In this document: positions 46,428-58,400 of the stretch, in pieces
How positions within the stretch are numbered: the stretch's first letter is position 1
Layout: each line of letters begins with the position of its first letter
DNA from: Scedosporium boydii
Lineage: Eukaryota > Ascomycota > Sordariomycetes > Microascales > Microascaceae
NCBI GenBank assembly: GCA_002221725.1
Contig: NJFT01000128.1
Coordinates: forward strand, 1-64,000
DNA: 64,000 nucleotides
Direction of reading: 5' to 3'
Position numbers and translations under genes: made by a program
Notes under the pieces: model-generated
Databases searched by the model: none
Told to the model about the DNA's origin: nothing
The model's input: the letters and a program-made list of their open reading frames with translations, nothing else

Positions 46428-47768
46428 ATTATTTTAACTCGGATTAAGGCTGTCTGGTCAGGCTTCTTTTCTAGGCCAGGAGGGAGGTGGTGATGGATTG
46501 GGCCGGTTCTTTTCATGCAAATAGTGGCATCCTGGGCGAAGGGTACACTTGACCGTACTAATGAGGGAAAGATACTCGCCTCTGGTCCAGGGAATGGATC
46601 ATGGGGGGAGGGAATGCCCTGTATGGTCAAAGGGGTGGACTTGATCGTTATCCCGCCCTTCCCCTTTTGAGATGTCCCCAAATATCCTACAACTCCTGAT
46701 CAGGGAGCCACTCCGTAGAAGTGGGAGAAAACAAAAGCTAGTATCCGTGCACTAAAAAAATAGATAAAAAGGTTGAACGCGAGTTCCTTGATTACAGGTT
46801 GCGAGTTACCCGGTGTCTTGGTTCGTAAAGGCTCGACGGGCTTTCCCTTTGATCCAGTCGTGGGACCATTGAGGTTCATCGTCTGCGTCCCGACTCTCTC
46901 AGATTCGTGGATCAAGTTCCTACGAGCACAGCTCAGGTAAGACAAACCCGGTGATCAAAGGCTCGGTGAACTGAGGAGGCGTAGCATTTGAAGCTAAGAG
47001 ATATCGCTTAGCTAGTAGTTGTAGTGGCAATTTTGTCGTGTCTTGGAAAGTCTTATTCCTCAGATTGACTAATCAATTTTGCTACAATTGTAACTGGCCG
47101 GCACAACAGCATCGTGAGAATCTAAGAAGAGTATTTCGTCGTGTAGCGCACCTTCGTAGCAAGCGGGTAATTATGCCGGGCGCTGCGAGTCTCAGTGCAA
47201 CAAAGGATGGGACCTGCATTTCCTGAGCACGTGCTCAATATCCTATCCTGATTGGCCAATTCTGTGGCTGGAAGCTCTTTCTTCTGGCTACTCGCAGAAT
47301 ACCGGCGCTAGCCAGTGGGGCAGGTGCTCCCGACTCTCAACTCAAACAATAATAATAACCTTCGGCGTGGACTGAGAGGTAGTTCTTTCCTTCAAAGGGA
47401 AGCTCGTGGGTACATCTTGCAATATCATACCTCGTACCTGTACAGTTACTTGGGGGGTCGAAATCCACTAGAGTGACAGAGCTTCGAGTCAAGAGGGTTT
47501 ATCGCATGGAGACAGAATAGCGAGAAATATTTTCTCTCCTCACCCGCTCGTCACTCCTGTCGTGAGCTTCCAAGGTTCCCAACGAAGGCCCCCAAACTCG
47601 TATTCTCCATCGAGTGTATCAATTCTGCCAGGCTTTCGGGGTGCAAGTGAAATCCTTTTTCTATCCTACCCATTCTCTGAGAGACAGTTGACGTCACATC
47701 TTACGTACCTTTCATCCTCCTCATCCTCGCATTCGTAACATCTTGCCCGCCCCTTCTGCGCCGGCGGG
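46428..47768. other. Intergenic between RPS0 and the VTC gene
   Basis: No gene recognised. Holds the RPS0 3' end and the VTC promoter with a CACGTG palindrome at 47224-47237. Confidence 0.55.
47224..47237. promoter_or_regulatory. CACGTG-centred 14-bp palindrome upstream of the VTC gene
   Basis: TGAGCACGTGCTCA is perfectly self-complementary, centred on CACGTG, 532 bp before the VTC start codon. CACGTG is the core site of the phosphate-response bHLH factors Pho4 (yeast) and NUC-1 (Neurospora), and yeast VTC genes belong to that regulon. The match is therefore suggestive. Other bHLH factors use the same core. Confidence 0.5.
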
Positions 47769-50212
47769 ATGAAGTTCGGCAAGACCCTCAAGGAGTCCAT
47801 CTACCCTCCATGGAAGGACGAGTACATTGACTATGCCAAGCTCAAGCTTCTCCTCCGCGAGAGGAGGTCCGAAGAGGACGAGGACATCCAATGGACCGAG
47901 GAGGATGAGAAGCACTTCTGCGACGAGATGTTCAACGTTCAGCTCGAAAAGGTCACCAAGTTCCAGGAAACAACCTTCGACGCCATCAGGGACCGAGTAA
48001 ATGCCGCTTTCGAAACCGTACGTGACCTCGCGCCGAAGGACGGACCGGGTAGCAGCAGTGGCGTACAGAAGGAAAGGCTGAAGGAGCTTGAGAAGGAGCT
48101 GGACAACATCACCAAGGAGATTCGTGAGCTCAAGGCGTTTACGAGCATCAACTATACCGGGTTCCAGAAGATTGTCAAGAAGCATGATCGCAAGCGAGGC
48201 GACAGATACAAGGTTCGGCCGATGATGCAAGTATCGCTCCAGAGCCGACCGTTCACATCGGAGCCGGCATACTCTCCACTGCTCAAGAAGCTTTCCATCA
48301 TGTACTTCATCATCAGACAGCACTTTGAGGGCGAGACCACGGGAAAGGAGCCCGTGCAGCCGGTTGATCTCGAAAACGAAGGCGAGGTTCACAATGGCGA
48401 GCGATACACGGCCTACAAATGTATGATCATGACCCCACCCCCACCCACCATACCGCTCGTATATCCACATCTTGTCTCTCTCAACCACATCTAACATTAC
48501 GAAATCTCTATAGTCTGGGTCCACCCTGATAACCTGCTGGAGGTTAAGACCTATATCCTCCCCCGGTTGCCCGCACTCATCTACAGCACGCAACAAGCGA
48601 CAGAATTAACACCTAGCGATGACCCTACCATCACATCGCTCTACTTCGATAATCCCAAGTTCGAGTTGTATAACGCAAAGATCGATCGAAAGTCGACGGC
48701 CTCGTCGCTCCGACTTCGCTGGTACGGCAAGCTAAATTCTAAACCTACTATTATTCTCGAGAAGAAGACGGTCGACGACCAGAACGGCAACACCGAATTG
48801 CGAATGTCAATTAAGGAGAAATACATCCTGCCGTTCCTGAAGGGCGAATACAATATGGAGAAGACGATCGCAAAGATGGAGAGACAGGGCCAGCCGGCGG
48901 AGGCAGTTGAGGAGTTTAAGAAGACTGCTGACCAGTTGCACGACTTCATCCAGGAGCACGGAGTCTCGCCTATCATGCGCGCCAACTACGTCCGAACTGC
49001 GTTCCAGAAGCCTGGGGACGACCGTGTTCGTATTTCCATCGATAGCGATGTCGCCTTCATCCGCGAGGACACGCTTGATGATAGCAGGCCGTGCCGCAAT
49101 CGCGATGAGTGGCACCGAACCGACATCGATGATAGTGGGATGACTTACCCGTTCAAGAATGTTAGAGAAGGAGAAGTCTCGAAGTTCCCTTACTCCATCC
49201 TTGAAATCAAGATCAAGGGTGATGGAGCTCGTAAGAAGCCGGCTTGGGTTGAGGAGCTTATGGCGTCACATCTTGTGCACCCCGCCCCGAGATTCTCAAA
49301 GTTCCTCCACGGTGTGGCCTCTCTCTTCGACGACTACGTCAACGCCTTCCCGATCTGGATGAGCGATCTCAATGCCGACATTCGCAAGGATCCTCGCAAG
49401 GCATTCGAAGAAGACGTACAAAGGCGTGCGGAGAAGGCCGAGGACGAGCAGGTGGTGGGAAGCTACCTGGGGACGAAGGTCAGCTCCTACAGGCCTGCCC
49501 AGAGCTCGCCGGTCACCCAATCGTATCTCTCCGAGCGACTGGGTTCCGAAGCCCGCACCGAGGAGACCCTGGGCGCCGGACAGGAGGCCGAGGGAGAGGG
49601 CGAGCCCAGCCAACCGAAGAATTACGGAACGCTTTCCTCCATCCTACCGAGCTTCTCGCTCAAGCGCTATTCCCTCGCTAGGCGCGGAGAAGAAGAGCCC
49701 CTCCCTCAGGGCGTTGTGGAGCCCCAGGTCTGGATCAAGAATAAGGGCGAGCTCAAGATCGAGCCCAAGGTGTGGCTCGCGAACGAGCGCACGTTCCTCA
49801 AGTGGCAGCATATCAGCATCCTCCTTGGCAGTTTGGCCGTCGCCCTTTACACGGCGTCGGCCGCGGGGACGGTCGCCCGCAGCATGGGAGTGTTTTACAT
49901 CTTCGTGGCCATCTTCGCCAATGCTTGGGCCCAGAAGATGCTTAGGGTGCGCAGGAAGATGATTGTGGAGAGGAGTGGAAAGGATTTTGATAACATGGTT
50001 GGACCCATTGTTGTCAGCGTCGCACTGGTTGTCGGTCTGATACTCAATTTAAGCCTCCAGGTAAGATTCTCCGGCCTCTGGCATCTAATGGAATTTGTCT
50101 TGACTTCGTGTGTTTTTCGTTGCTAACCTTCGGGGGACGTGTTCCCTGGGAACAGTGGAAGCAGGCATTAGCAAACATGAGGGGCTTGACGGCGCTCGCC
50201 GATGTCGCCTAG
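47769..50212 (+). CDS. vtc2: Vacuolar transporter chaperone, VTC2/VTC3-type SPX protein
   Basis: Three exons (47769-48420, 48514-50060, 50156-50212) give 751 residues. Domains in order: SPX (1-about 165, with the inositol-pyrophosphate-binding helix NYTGFQKIVKKHDRK), VTC triphosphate-tunnel domain (about 218-520, with LRLRWYGKL, ILEKKT, YVRTAFQKPGDDRVRISID and the ILEIKIKG strand), a charged linker, and three C-terminal membrane segments (DUF202) after KVWLANERTFLKW. The complex makes polyphosphate from ATP and moves it into the vacuole; VTC4 is catalytic, VTC2/3 accessory. I favour VTC2/3 because MKFGKTLKESIYPPWKDEYI and EPKVWLANERTF match that branch more than VTC4. A CACGTG palindrome lies upstream. 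Confidence 0.9.
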
Positions 50213-50795
50213 GTCGCTAGGAATAGTTTGGATGTAATTCAAAGGGAAAAGTCCGTTTGCATTTTAAACAAAATTGTTCGTCGTCCACCCATTCGAGTTT
50301 AAGCAAACCTAGCGAAAGGGGTTTTAAGTAGGTCGCATCATTTCGTTAGGCTCCGGGCCCTCGGGATATCAAGAGAAAGTTGAAGAATGATTCAGTACCC
50401 ACTGCATTAGGGAGGGAGGCATGGAGGCATGGAGGGGGAGCATCGTGGAGTTGATCATTGTTGTCATTGGAGAGTCATCTTATCATTTGTATAAATAGGC
50501 ACCCAAGGTTGGATCTAGGATTTTCTGGTTCAATTTCATTTCATCGTTCTTGAAGGTATCGCATTCGACTTGCATTTCCCTACCGACCCGTTATATGCTT
50601 CCCATTTTTCAACTTGCCCATTTTCTCAGCCATCACTTGCAGAGTTCTCTCAACACTTCCACATACCCATTGAACTAGCTGCCTTTGGTCCACCCAGCGC
50701 TGATGAGTCCTTTCCAGGTCGGCGAGCTATTTGGAGTCGTGGCACGACGTATGTTCGGACCTAATTACAACTTCTCCGTTCTTGCCCCAGCCGTC
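50213..50795. other. Intergenic between convergent VTC and coiled-coil genes
   Basis: 3' untranslated regions only, with two copies of GGAGGCAT near 50418-50433. Nothing else seen. Confidence 0.5.
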
Positions 50796-51467
50796 TCAGC
50801 ATTCCGCACCAGTTAACGCCTCTAGCTTTTCTGTCAACTCTGTGACACGTTTCGAATTCCTCTCGCTATTCCTCTTGAAGAAGTGGACAAGATCCTGCAA
50901 CTCCTTCACTTTTGCCTCGTTCTTGTCCACTTCGCTCCGCATCCTCTCTTCAGATTGCAGCTGGGACTCGAGGCTCGCGCACCGTTGCTGCGCTTCCTTG
51001 AGCCGAGCCTCAACACTCGCCCGCTCATCTCTCATTTCTCTCAGAACGTGTCTCTCTTCGTTCAGCTTGTTTTTTAGGTGGCTAATCTTAAGTTTAAGTA
51101 GCGCATCCCGTTGTTCCGCTTGTTGTTGCTCTGGTTGCTGAGTCTTTGACTCCTCGATCCCTGGTTCAGGTCTAGGTTCTTTCGTCGGGAAAGTCCGCTT
51201 TTCCCGGAGGAGTAAAATCTCCTCGTCCTTTATGCCGAGGAGGAAGTTCTTCTCCTCTATAGTACATTGGGAGTTGATGTAATCCGCCAGGACTTGGTCG
51301 AGCATCTGTTGACTTTCTGCTAGCTCCTGTTGAAGCCGAGTGACCTCCTCTCTCAACGATCGGTTTTCGCTTTCAATGTCTTGTTCCTGCGATTTTTCGC
51401 CGGCGGAATCGGTGGCCATAGAGAGGTTTAGACCTCCGTTAGGTACGGGGCCGGGGGAGGACCGCAT
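50796..51467 (-). CDS. Coiled-coil protein of unknown function
   Basis: A single-exon frame of 223 residues from the first ATG (MRSSPGPVPNGG). The frame is open about 120 bp further upstream but without ATG, so an upstream exon is possible. Residues 25-100 and 135-215 have the Leu/Glu/Gln/Lys heptad pattern of long coiled coils (SLREEVTRLQQELAESQQML, LKNKLNEERHVLREMRDERA), broken by a Pro/Glu/Gln-rich linker. No catalytic motif or membrane segment. I do not recognise a family. Sustained low-complexity heptads on one strand and a clean start argue for a real gene. Confidence 0.6.
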   Translation of the reverse strand: MRSSPGPVPNGGLNLSMATDSAGEKSQEQDIESENRSLREEVTRLQQELAESQQMLDQVLADYINSQCTIEEKNFLLGIKDEEILLLREKRTFPTKEPRPEPGIEESKTQQPEQQQAEQRDALLKLKISHLKNKLNEERHVLREMRDERASVEARLKEAQQRCASLESQLQSEERMRSEVDKNEAKVKELQDLVHFFKRNSERNSKRVTELTEKLEALTGAEC

Positions 51468-52104
51468 TTCTCTCGTCGTTGTCGGATTGCCGGCGCGTGT
51501 AACAGATTGCTTTGCGAGACCTTCAGGTATTCGTATGAACAAAGTTGTTTTCCAGTGGCGACTAGACGATAGAATCTCAGTGGATATCAATGATCACCTG
51601 GCGACACAGGAGTAGCCGTCCAAATACCGAGCCCAAGACACTGGTAGGATCTTTTTTGTAATTTCAATAGATGGATGGACTCATGCAGTATTCCTTTCCT
51701 AGAGCCGGGTGCAATTCGAGGCCCTGTGGGCACTGCTGGGCCTCCCAGGTTCGGCCAGGCTCGGAGGCTGTGGGGAAAAGGTGTGGGAAGTTGGCCTCCC
51801 GCATCGATCGCCAACGAATTTATTGATGCATCTCGGTTTGTACAGCGGATGTAGATGTACATCGCATGCGCTGGGCCTCTTGCGACCGAGCAAAATGGTC
51901 GCAGTCCACAAACGCCCAATAGCATGGTCTACCAACGGATTTATTTATCTATTAGAATACCCGGGCTAGGGTGATGAGTCCAATGCCCTAGCCCCAAGCC
52001 TGCTCCTTGCTCGGAACCTATCTGCAGATATGTGGAGGGCATTGTTCCATCATATACCTGGGCACTTACCTCTCTCTCTCTTCTCGTCGCCTTTGCTCTC
52101 TAAG
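51468..52104. other. Intergenic, divergent promoters of the coiled-coil and Ank-AAA+ genes
   Basis: No gene recognised. A palindrome-like AGGCCC...GGGCCT arrangement near 51718-51743 is the only structure noticed. Confidence 0.45.
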
Positions 52105-54504
52105 ATGAGGTCGTCCGCAAGCATGGATCCATCATCGCTAGTCGACGAAGCGTCCGTCGTGGGGCTTATGAGGGATTGCTCGGTGACGAGAGAGCGAGCA
52201 ATACATCTGATTCAGGTACAGAAACATCCGGAAAATCTCTAATTGTGATACTGAATGCATGCTCACCTCGCCATTTACTCTAGATTTCCCAAAACGACGT
52301 AAGGAAGGCTAGATCCCACCACCAGCTTTCCACCAAATATCGGGATTCTCTTCAATCTGGGCAGTCCTCGCCTAGCGAGCAGAAACGCTCGCTGAAGAAG
52401 CCGTCATCCCGCTCAAGATCCCCAACTCCTGCTTCTCATCGAAGAAAATGTTCTCTTAATTCGGGTTCTACCAGGGGCAGTGCTGGATCTTTCAGTCCGC
52501 CTCCAGTATCTTCGCCCGGATATGTGAACCCCCGAGCGATTGCCCCCGTGGCCGAGAAGCGCGCAGTTACCTCAGACCGCGAGAATCTGCTTTACCGTCT
52601 TTCTCTACTGGCGAGCTCTAGTAGCTCAGCCGTCAACACCGATCAAGGGACTGTTAATGACCTTGCAATACCTCCTCCCCCTACCGATAGTGACGAAGAG
52701 GGATATTCAGCGTCCGTCTCTTCAGAGGAATCGGACCCCCTAGAGTCAACAGACTGGGACTTTGTTCTTCCAGATATCCCTCATCCCGGCCATCTCCTCC
52801 CGGATATGAGCAACGGCCAGAGTCCAGATGACTTCGACCTTGAGAAACTAGTAGGGGCTGTCCTCCACGGAGAGGACCTCCAGACCGTGAGCAACTACCT
52901 ATTATACTACAATGAGAGTACAGTGAGGAAGCACTTTCAGGAAGAGGTACGCGGCTTCCCCTCGATCTTCTACGCCGTCGCATCCAACAACACCGACGTC
53001 ATCAAGCTATGGGTTTCGCATGGAGCAAGTATTTCCGTCACACATAAACCTTCCGAGACACCTCTCCTCGCCTTCGCTATCGTGAATGGCGTCAATATCA
53101 ATGGTGACACGATACCCATGGTCACTACTCTCCTTAGCCTCGGTGCCAACCCCCGGACCATTCCTGAGAACCTGTACAAGGATTTTTACAACGACGACGG
53201 TGGAAAGCTGCAGGTCTTCGCTCCTGATGATGGCAGCGTATGGTACACAGAAGCAGCTCATAAGAAGCTAGTTCAGGCCCTGAACCTAACCCATCGCTAT
53301 CTCCTCGAGCGCTCAACAAAGTTGAAGAAGGCATCTGTCCGGCATCGCCAGGTTGCTAAGCTCCGCAACGCCGAACCCATCCTTGGCGTCCCCTATTTCC
53401 TCATCGGCCAGACAATCGCCGCGAGCCGGCTCTCTCAGAAGCTTATCAGCCACTTGATGATCCCTCATCGCCGTCCCCTAGTCCTGATCTTCGCGGGCCC
53501 GAGTGGGCATGGCAAGACGGAGCTTGCGCGGCGGATGGGCCACTTATTGGGCCTACCACTGAATATTGTGGACTGTACCATTGTTAACCGCGAGATGGAG
53601 CTCTTCGGCCCAAGGCATCCCTACACTGGTGCAGGTAGGGGTACTCCCCTGAATAACTTCTTAGCGAGCAATGCTAGGCAGAGGTGTGTTGTGTTTCTGG
53701 ACGAATTCGAGAAGACGACGAAAGACATCCACCAGGCTCTTCTGGTACCGTTTGACAATGGTGAGTGCATTGATATCCTTGAACGACATTTCACGGCTAA
53801 ATACGAGAATTAAACTTAATCCGAAACGTAAAGGTGAATACCAGGATCGCCGGAACCTGAGCACAGTAGACTGTTCCAACACCATTTGGATCCTCGCCAC
53901 CAACGCCTTCGACAACACAATCACGAACTTCTGCGATCGGAACCCACAGATCTTCAGCGACAATGAAACGGAGAGGAAACTCCTCGTTCGGAAGCTATCG
54001 AAGATTCTCAAAGCAGATTCCCTTCAGCAATTCGGCGTGAGTAGCCGTCCCCATCTCGAATCATGAACTACTTTTAAAAACTGACACGACCGGGGGGGTT
54101 AGGCACCCATAACAGGCCGGATATCAGAGTTTATCCCATTTCTCCCCTTCTCGCCAGTCGAACAAGCTGTCGTAGGCCACAAATTCCTCCTCAAGTTGAT
54201 CAAGAAGGCCCGAGCCCCTGTTAGGCTATCCAAGACATCATCCACATCTCCCCAAGAGCAGCTTCTGGGGAACGTCAACCTCCGAGTTAAGAGGGACGTG
54301 GCCGTTTGCAAGGTCCTTGCCGAGGAGTACAGCCCAGACCTTGGCGCGCGAAGTATGATAGCGGCGGTAGAGCGTGTGAAGGAGCTCCTGATAGATTTGT
54401 ATCTGGATGAAGATGAGGAGATAGTGGAGGATGGGGCCATGGAGGATTTCCTACTGGATATCCATGGAGGAGAGGTGGTTGTCCACAAAACGAAGGGAGA
54501 ATGA
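52105..54504 (+). CDS. Ankyrin-repeat plus ClpB-type AAA+ ATPase
   Basis: Four exons (52105-52215, 52284-53760, 53834-54036, 54103-54504) give 730 residues. The N-terminal 50 residues (VVGLMRDCSVTRERAIHLIQ) look like a UBA/CUE-type three-helix fold. A Ser/Pro-rich linker follows, then ankyrin-like repeats (about 245-345: FPSIFYAVASNNTDVIKLWV, then TPLLAFAI). Last comes one AAA+ module: Walker A GPSGHGKTELA, Walker B CVVFLDEFEK, sensor 1 IWILATNAFD and sensor 2 PDLGARSMIAAVERV. The GAR sensor 2 and overall order match Clp/Hsp100 unfoldases, and the Ank plus single AAA+ layout is that of animal CLPB (Skd3), a disaggregase. No mitochondrial presequence is visible, so a cytosolic or ubiquitin-linked role is possible. 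Function in fungi is unknown to me. Confidence 0.82.
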
Positions 54505-55442
54505 CGTGAAGTGGTGGCATGGCCGGGTGAAGCATGTTTCATTACGATCGATATCTATCAGATTGGCACGCGTGTTAGTCCTACTCTTCAAAGTTGTACA
54601 AGCGGTGGATTCATGACCAAGACACGAGTGAAGCCTGACCAAAGACAGTACTGTATTGGTGTGAACATAGGACGTCTATGAATCTGTCTTTACCCCTTGT
54701 CGCCAGATCCAATGCTCTAATGGTAGAGTCCAAAGTCATCTCTGGAGCTGAGTCTTCATAGGATCTACCAATCCACAGTTCGGCCCCGCGATAAAATCTT
54801 GAGGATTGATGCATCGGCGAGTGTGAGATGAGCAAAGGCGACCGAATATTGCAACATGAATAAATCCGCGGCATCTCATTGAAGAAACCTTCTGCTAGGG
54901 CTCTCTGGCCAGTCCAATAACTCTGGCACGTTGTTCAGCCGACAAACGGAGAGTCTCAACTCCAGCCAATGTCCAAGTGTCCAGGTCGGTGTACTGGTAA
55001 CTTTGGAGTACTTTCCACCCTTGTTGGGGGAGGTGGTGATAGGCTCTCATCCATCCAAGTATCATAGGATGCCCACAGGATGCCTACGGAAAAAGCAGGC
55101 TGCCGTGTAACACAGCATCCCAAAGGAGCTGTGGTTGCAGAGGCGGACTAGGTTTGAGAGTGAAGTGGAAAAACCGCATGTGCTGATTGAGTACTTTGTA
55201 AAATGAACATGTATTCATCCATAGATCATGTCTGCCCGATGAGCATCGAGAGAGGGAGGCCCAGGGCCATTCCAATATGGAGTGTCTCTAGGACTCATTC
55301 CAACACCGCTTAAGGGAGTTCATGATGGGTAATATATAGATGCTTTTCTTCCTCTTCCTCTTTCTCTCCTTCCCCTTCACTTAGGCCTAGTGTCCTAGAT
55401 TCAAAATCCAACGTTCTTCTTTCCAATACCCGGGCTTCACAA
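54505..55442. other. Intergenic, promoter of the GTPase gene
   Basis: No gene recognised. A TATA-like ATATATAG (about 55332) precedes a pyrimidine-rich stretch (55345-55382) and the start codon of the GTPase gene at 55443. Confidence 0.5.
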
Positions 55443-58400
55443 ATGAGTAAATCCATGCTATTGCGTCCCTCCCTTGGGGAGAATGTTCCGCTTGGAACCC
55501 TCTATGATGCCAGGACGGACAAATTCTTTTCCCAGTCCATCGTCGCAGGAAGAATACCTGACGAAGCCGTGTTTTTTCCCCGGAACCCAAAGATCGATGT
55601 GAAGACTGCAATCGGACCGGGATACAAGCAAAAATTTGCTCTCTTGGATTTCAGCCCCGACTTGATAGCCAGCTACTTCGCCGACTACCTCAAGGTCCGT
55701 GGCTCAGCTGCTTATTTACACTCCTCTCGAGCCTCAAATGGATGCGTGACGGCAGCTCTCCTCCACAGGCTCTCTACGTGCACTGAGCGCCTCAATTTCT
55801 GGAACCTAGACGAAGCGGCCTTGGACCTGCAAGCCCTACGGGATGTCAAGGCGACACACATCGTCACGGCGGTGGAGTGGGGTGCGCGAAGCATCGTTGA
55901 GCTCCAGCATGGCCGCACATGGGGCGGTGAAAAGGAGGCGGAGAAGATTGTTCTGGCGGAGGTCGAGAAACTCCAAAAATCACTTGGCCCGCTCCTGATG
56001 GGTGACGGCCATCCTCACGAGGAACCGTTGTTTCCCTCGGCGGTTGCATGGGACGTTCAGATATTCTCCGACATGATGGAAGAACCCATGATGGCCCAGG
56101 ACCTTTCAGAAGCCTATGAGTTCCTTTCCATGCTTCCTTCCCAAGTCCAGCAATTATACGGGGGCGAGGGAATACCCATCAGTTACCGACTCATGCCACT
56201 CAGCATGCTGGGCGAAACAAAGTTCAGCCTCGATAACATCCCCACCTGCGAGATGATTCCTCTCAGTGCAGACTACGTCGGAAGACTAGTCTCCATCTTC
56301 GATATCTCAGAGGCTGCCTTCCAGACTCTGGCCACCTACCACGCCTACATCTCGAGGCACCAGTCTTTCGTCTCTAAACAGCACCTGCAATCTGTCGACG
56401 AGAGCCTGAGAATTGTCAGCGCCGAGTTCGGCTCTTTCGAGCACCAACTTTCATCCTTGGTCAAAGAGGTGCGGAGCGGTGTCAGACCGGCGTCAGAGCT
56501 CGACCGGCTGCTACAGGACTTTGTCGACGCCGACTCGAGCCCTAGTAATCTTGCTACCCAAGGCGCCGAGGTCAGGGCTAAGGTGCAATTCGCGGCCGCA
56601 GTCACTTCGAAAGGCGGCATATACGTCGGACACAACGGCGTGAGCCTGGACTCCGTGCTCCGCGAGAACGCCGCAAAGGATGCCTACGTGATGTCCTACA
56701 GCACCGAAGCCATGGCCGACCAGGATATGTGGAACGCCAACAGGAACCTTCTCTTTGAGCTCCTGGAAACCGGGGGAAAAAACAACGTGATCGTCATCGT
56801 CGACAATGGCAGGACCGAGGACAGCGCCAGGAGTAGTACCTATGTCCTCCCGGACGAGGTCCACATTGCGCTGTACCGGAACGGAGCACAAGTTACCGAT
56901 GATTTTCGCGAACGGCGGGAATTCATGGCCGACAAGTGTTTGATACGGTATAAGCCCGACACTCTCGAGAAAGGCAACGTCCAAAAGCCGATAAAGCGCA
57001 TGTTCGTCAGGATCCCATGTCCCAGTATGCAGTGCGGAGCCGAGATCTGTAGCTGGATCTGCGGTGAGTGCCTTTGTCCAGTTGAATTCGGGTATACCGA
57101 CCAATACATCTACTGCGATTGCGGGAAGAGCAGCTACACAAACTTTGACTTCAAGTGCTGCTCGGCCGATCATGGATCCAACTATCTCCGGTATAGCGAC
57201 GACATGTTGCTTTCGCTCCTTCAGGAGCTGGTGGCATCTGACTACATCAACATCTTGATCCTTGGGGAGACGGGCGTTGGAAAATCGACCTTCATCAACG
57301 CCTTCGTCAATTACCTCACTTATGAATCTCTCGACCAGGCGAAAGAGGCAGACCTTACATTGGTCATTCCCTGTGCGTTTTCAACTCAGGTCATGGACAG
57401 AGAGAGCGGCAATATCGAGGAGTACCACGTCAAGGTCGGGCATGATCAAGGTCGAAAGGACGAGTTTGACGGGAGCAAGGGAGATTCTGCGACTCAACGG
57501 ACCACGGTCTACCCGGTAATGATGGGAAACCGGACAGTTCGACTCATCGACACGCCTGGGATTGGCGACACGCGTGGCGTGGCGTACGACAAGAGGAACA
57601 TGGCCGACATCCTCAATACTATAAGCGGCTACGACCACCTCCACGGTATCTTGATCTTGGTGAAATCCAACAACGCCCGCCTAACCATCACGTTCGAGTT
57701 CTGCATGAAGGAGTTGCTCACGCATCTGCACCGAAGCGCGGCCGCTAACATGGCGTTTGGCTTCACCAACACGCGTATCTCCAACTACTCACCCGGGGAC
57801 ACCTTTGGCCCCTTGAAGACTATTCTTGGCGAGCATAAGGACGTGGGCATCGCATTGACATCCCACACCGTGTACTGCTTTGATTCTGAAAGCTTCCGAT
57901 ATCTTGCGGCTATAAAGAACGGCGTACCAATGCCGAACGAAGACGACTTTAGGCGTAGTTGGCAGAATTCGCGAGACGAGGCGCTCCGGCTGATCAACTA
58001 CTTCGCAGAGAGGACGCCGCACCCGGTCATCAGCACAATCAGCCTCAACGGTACCCGGAGACTCATTGCCGAACTGACGAAGCCAATGGCGGAAATATCC
58101 GCCGTCATCCGGGTCAACATTGCCAACTGCGAAGATCAGATGCGGGACCTCCAAAACGAGAGGCTTTCGGGCAACAAGTTGCTGCGGCGCCTTCACATCC
58201 AGAAAATTCTCCTGAGAAAGAAGGACCTTCCTATGCCACGTACCGTTTGCTCTGATGCAGCCTGTCGCGAGTTTAAGGACGACGGTACCGGGACGGGCAC
58301 GGTTCGAACCATCTATACCAGCCATTGCCACCCCGAGTGCTATCTCAGCAACGTGAAGATAGAAGAAATCGCCCACCCTGGCCTCATCAACTGTGCGGCC

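Noticed and set aside
47769..50212. VTC4 (catalytic subunit) as the identity
   Set aside because: The N-terminus (YPPWKDEYI) and the KVWLANERTF junction fit the VTC2/VTC3 branch better. A phylogeny would settle it.
51467..51590. Upstream extension of the coiled-coil gene to 51590
   Set aside because: The codon there is TTG, not ATG; the first ATG in frame is at 51467.
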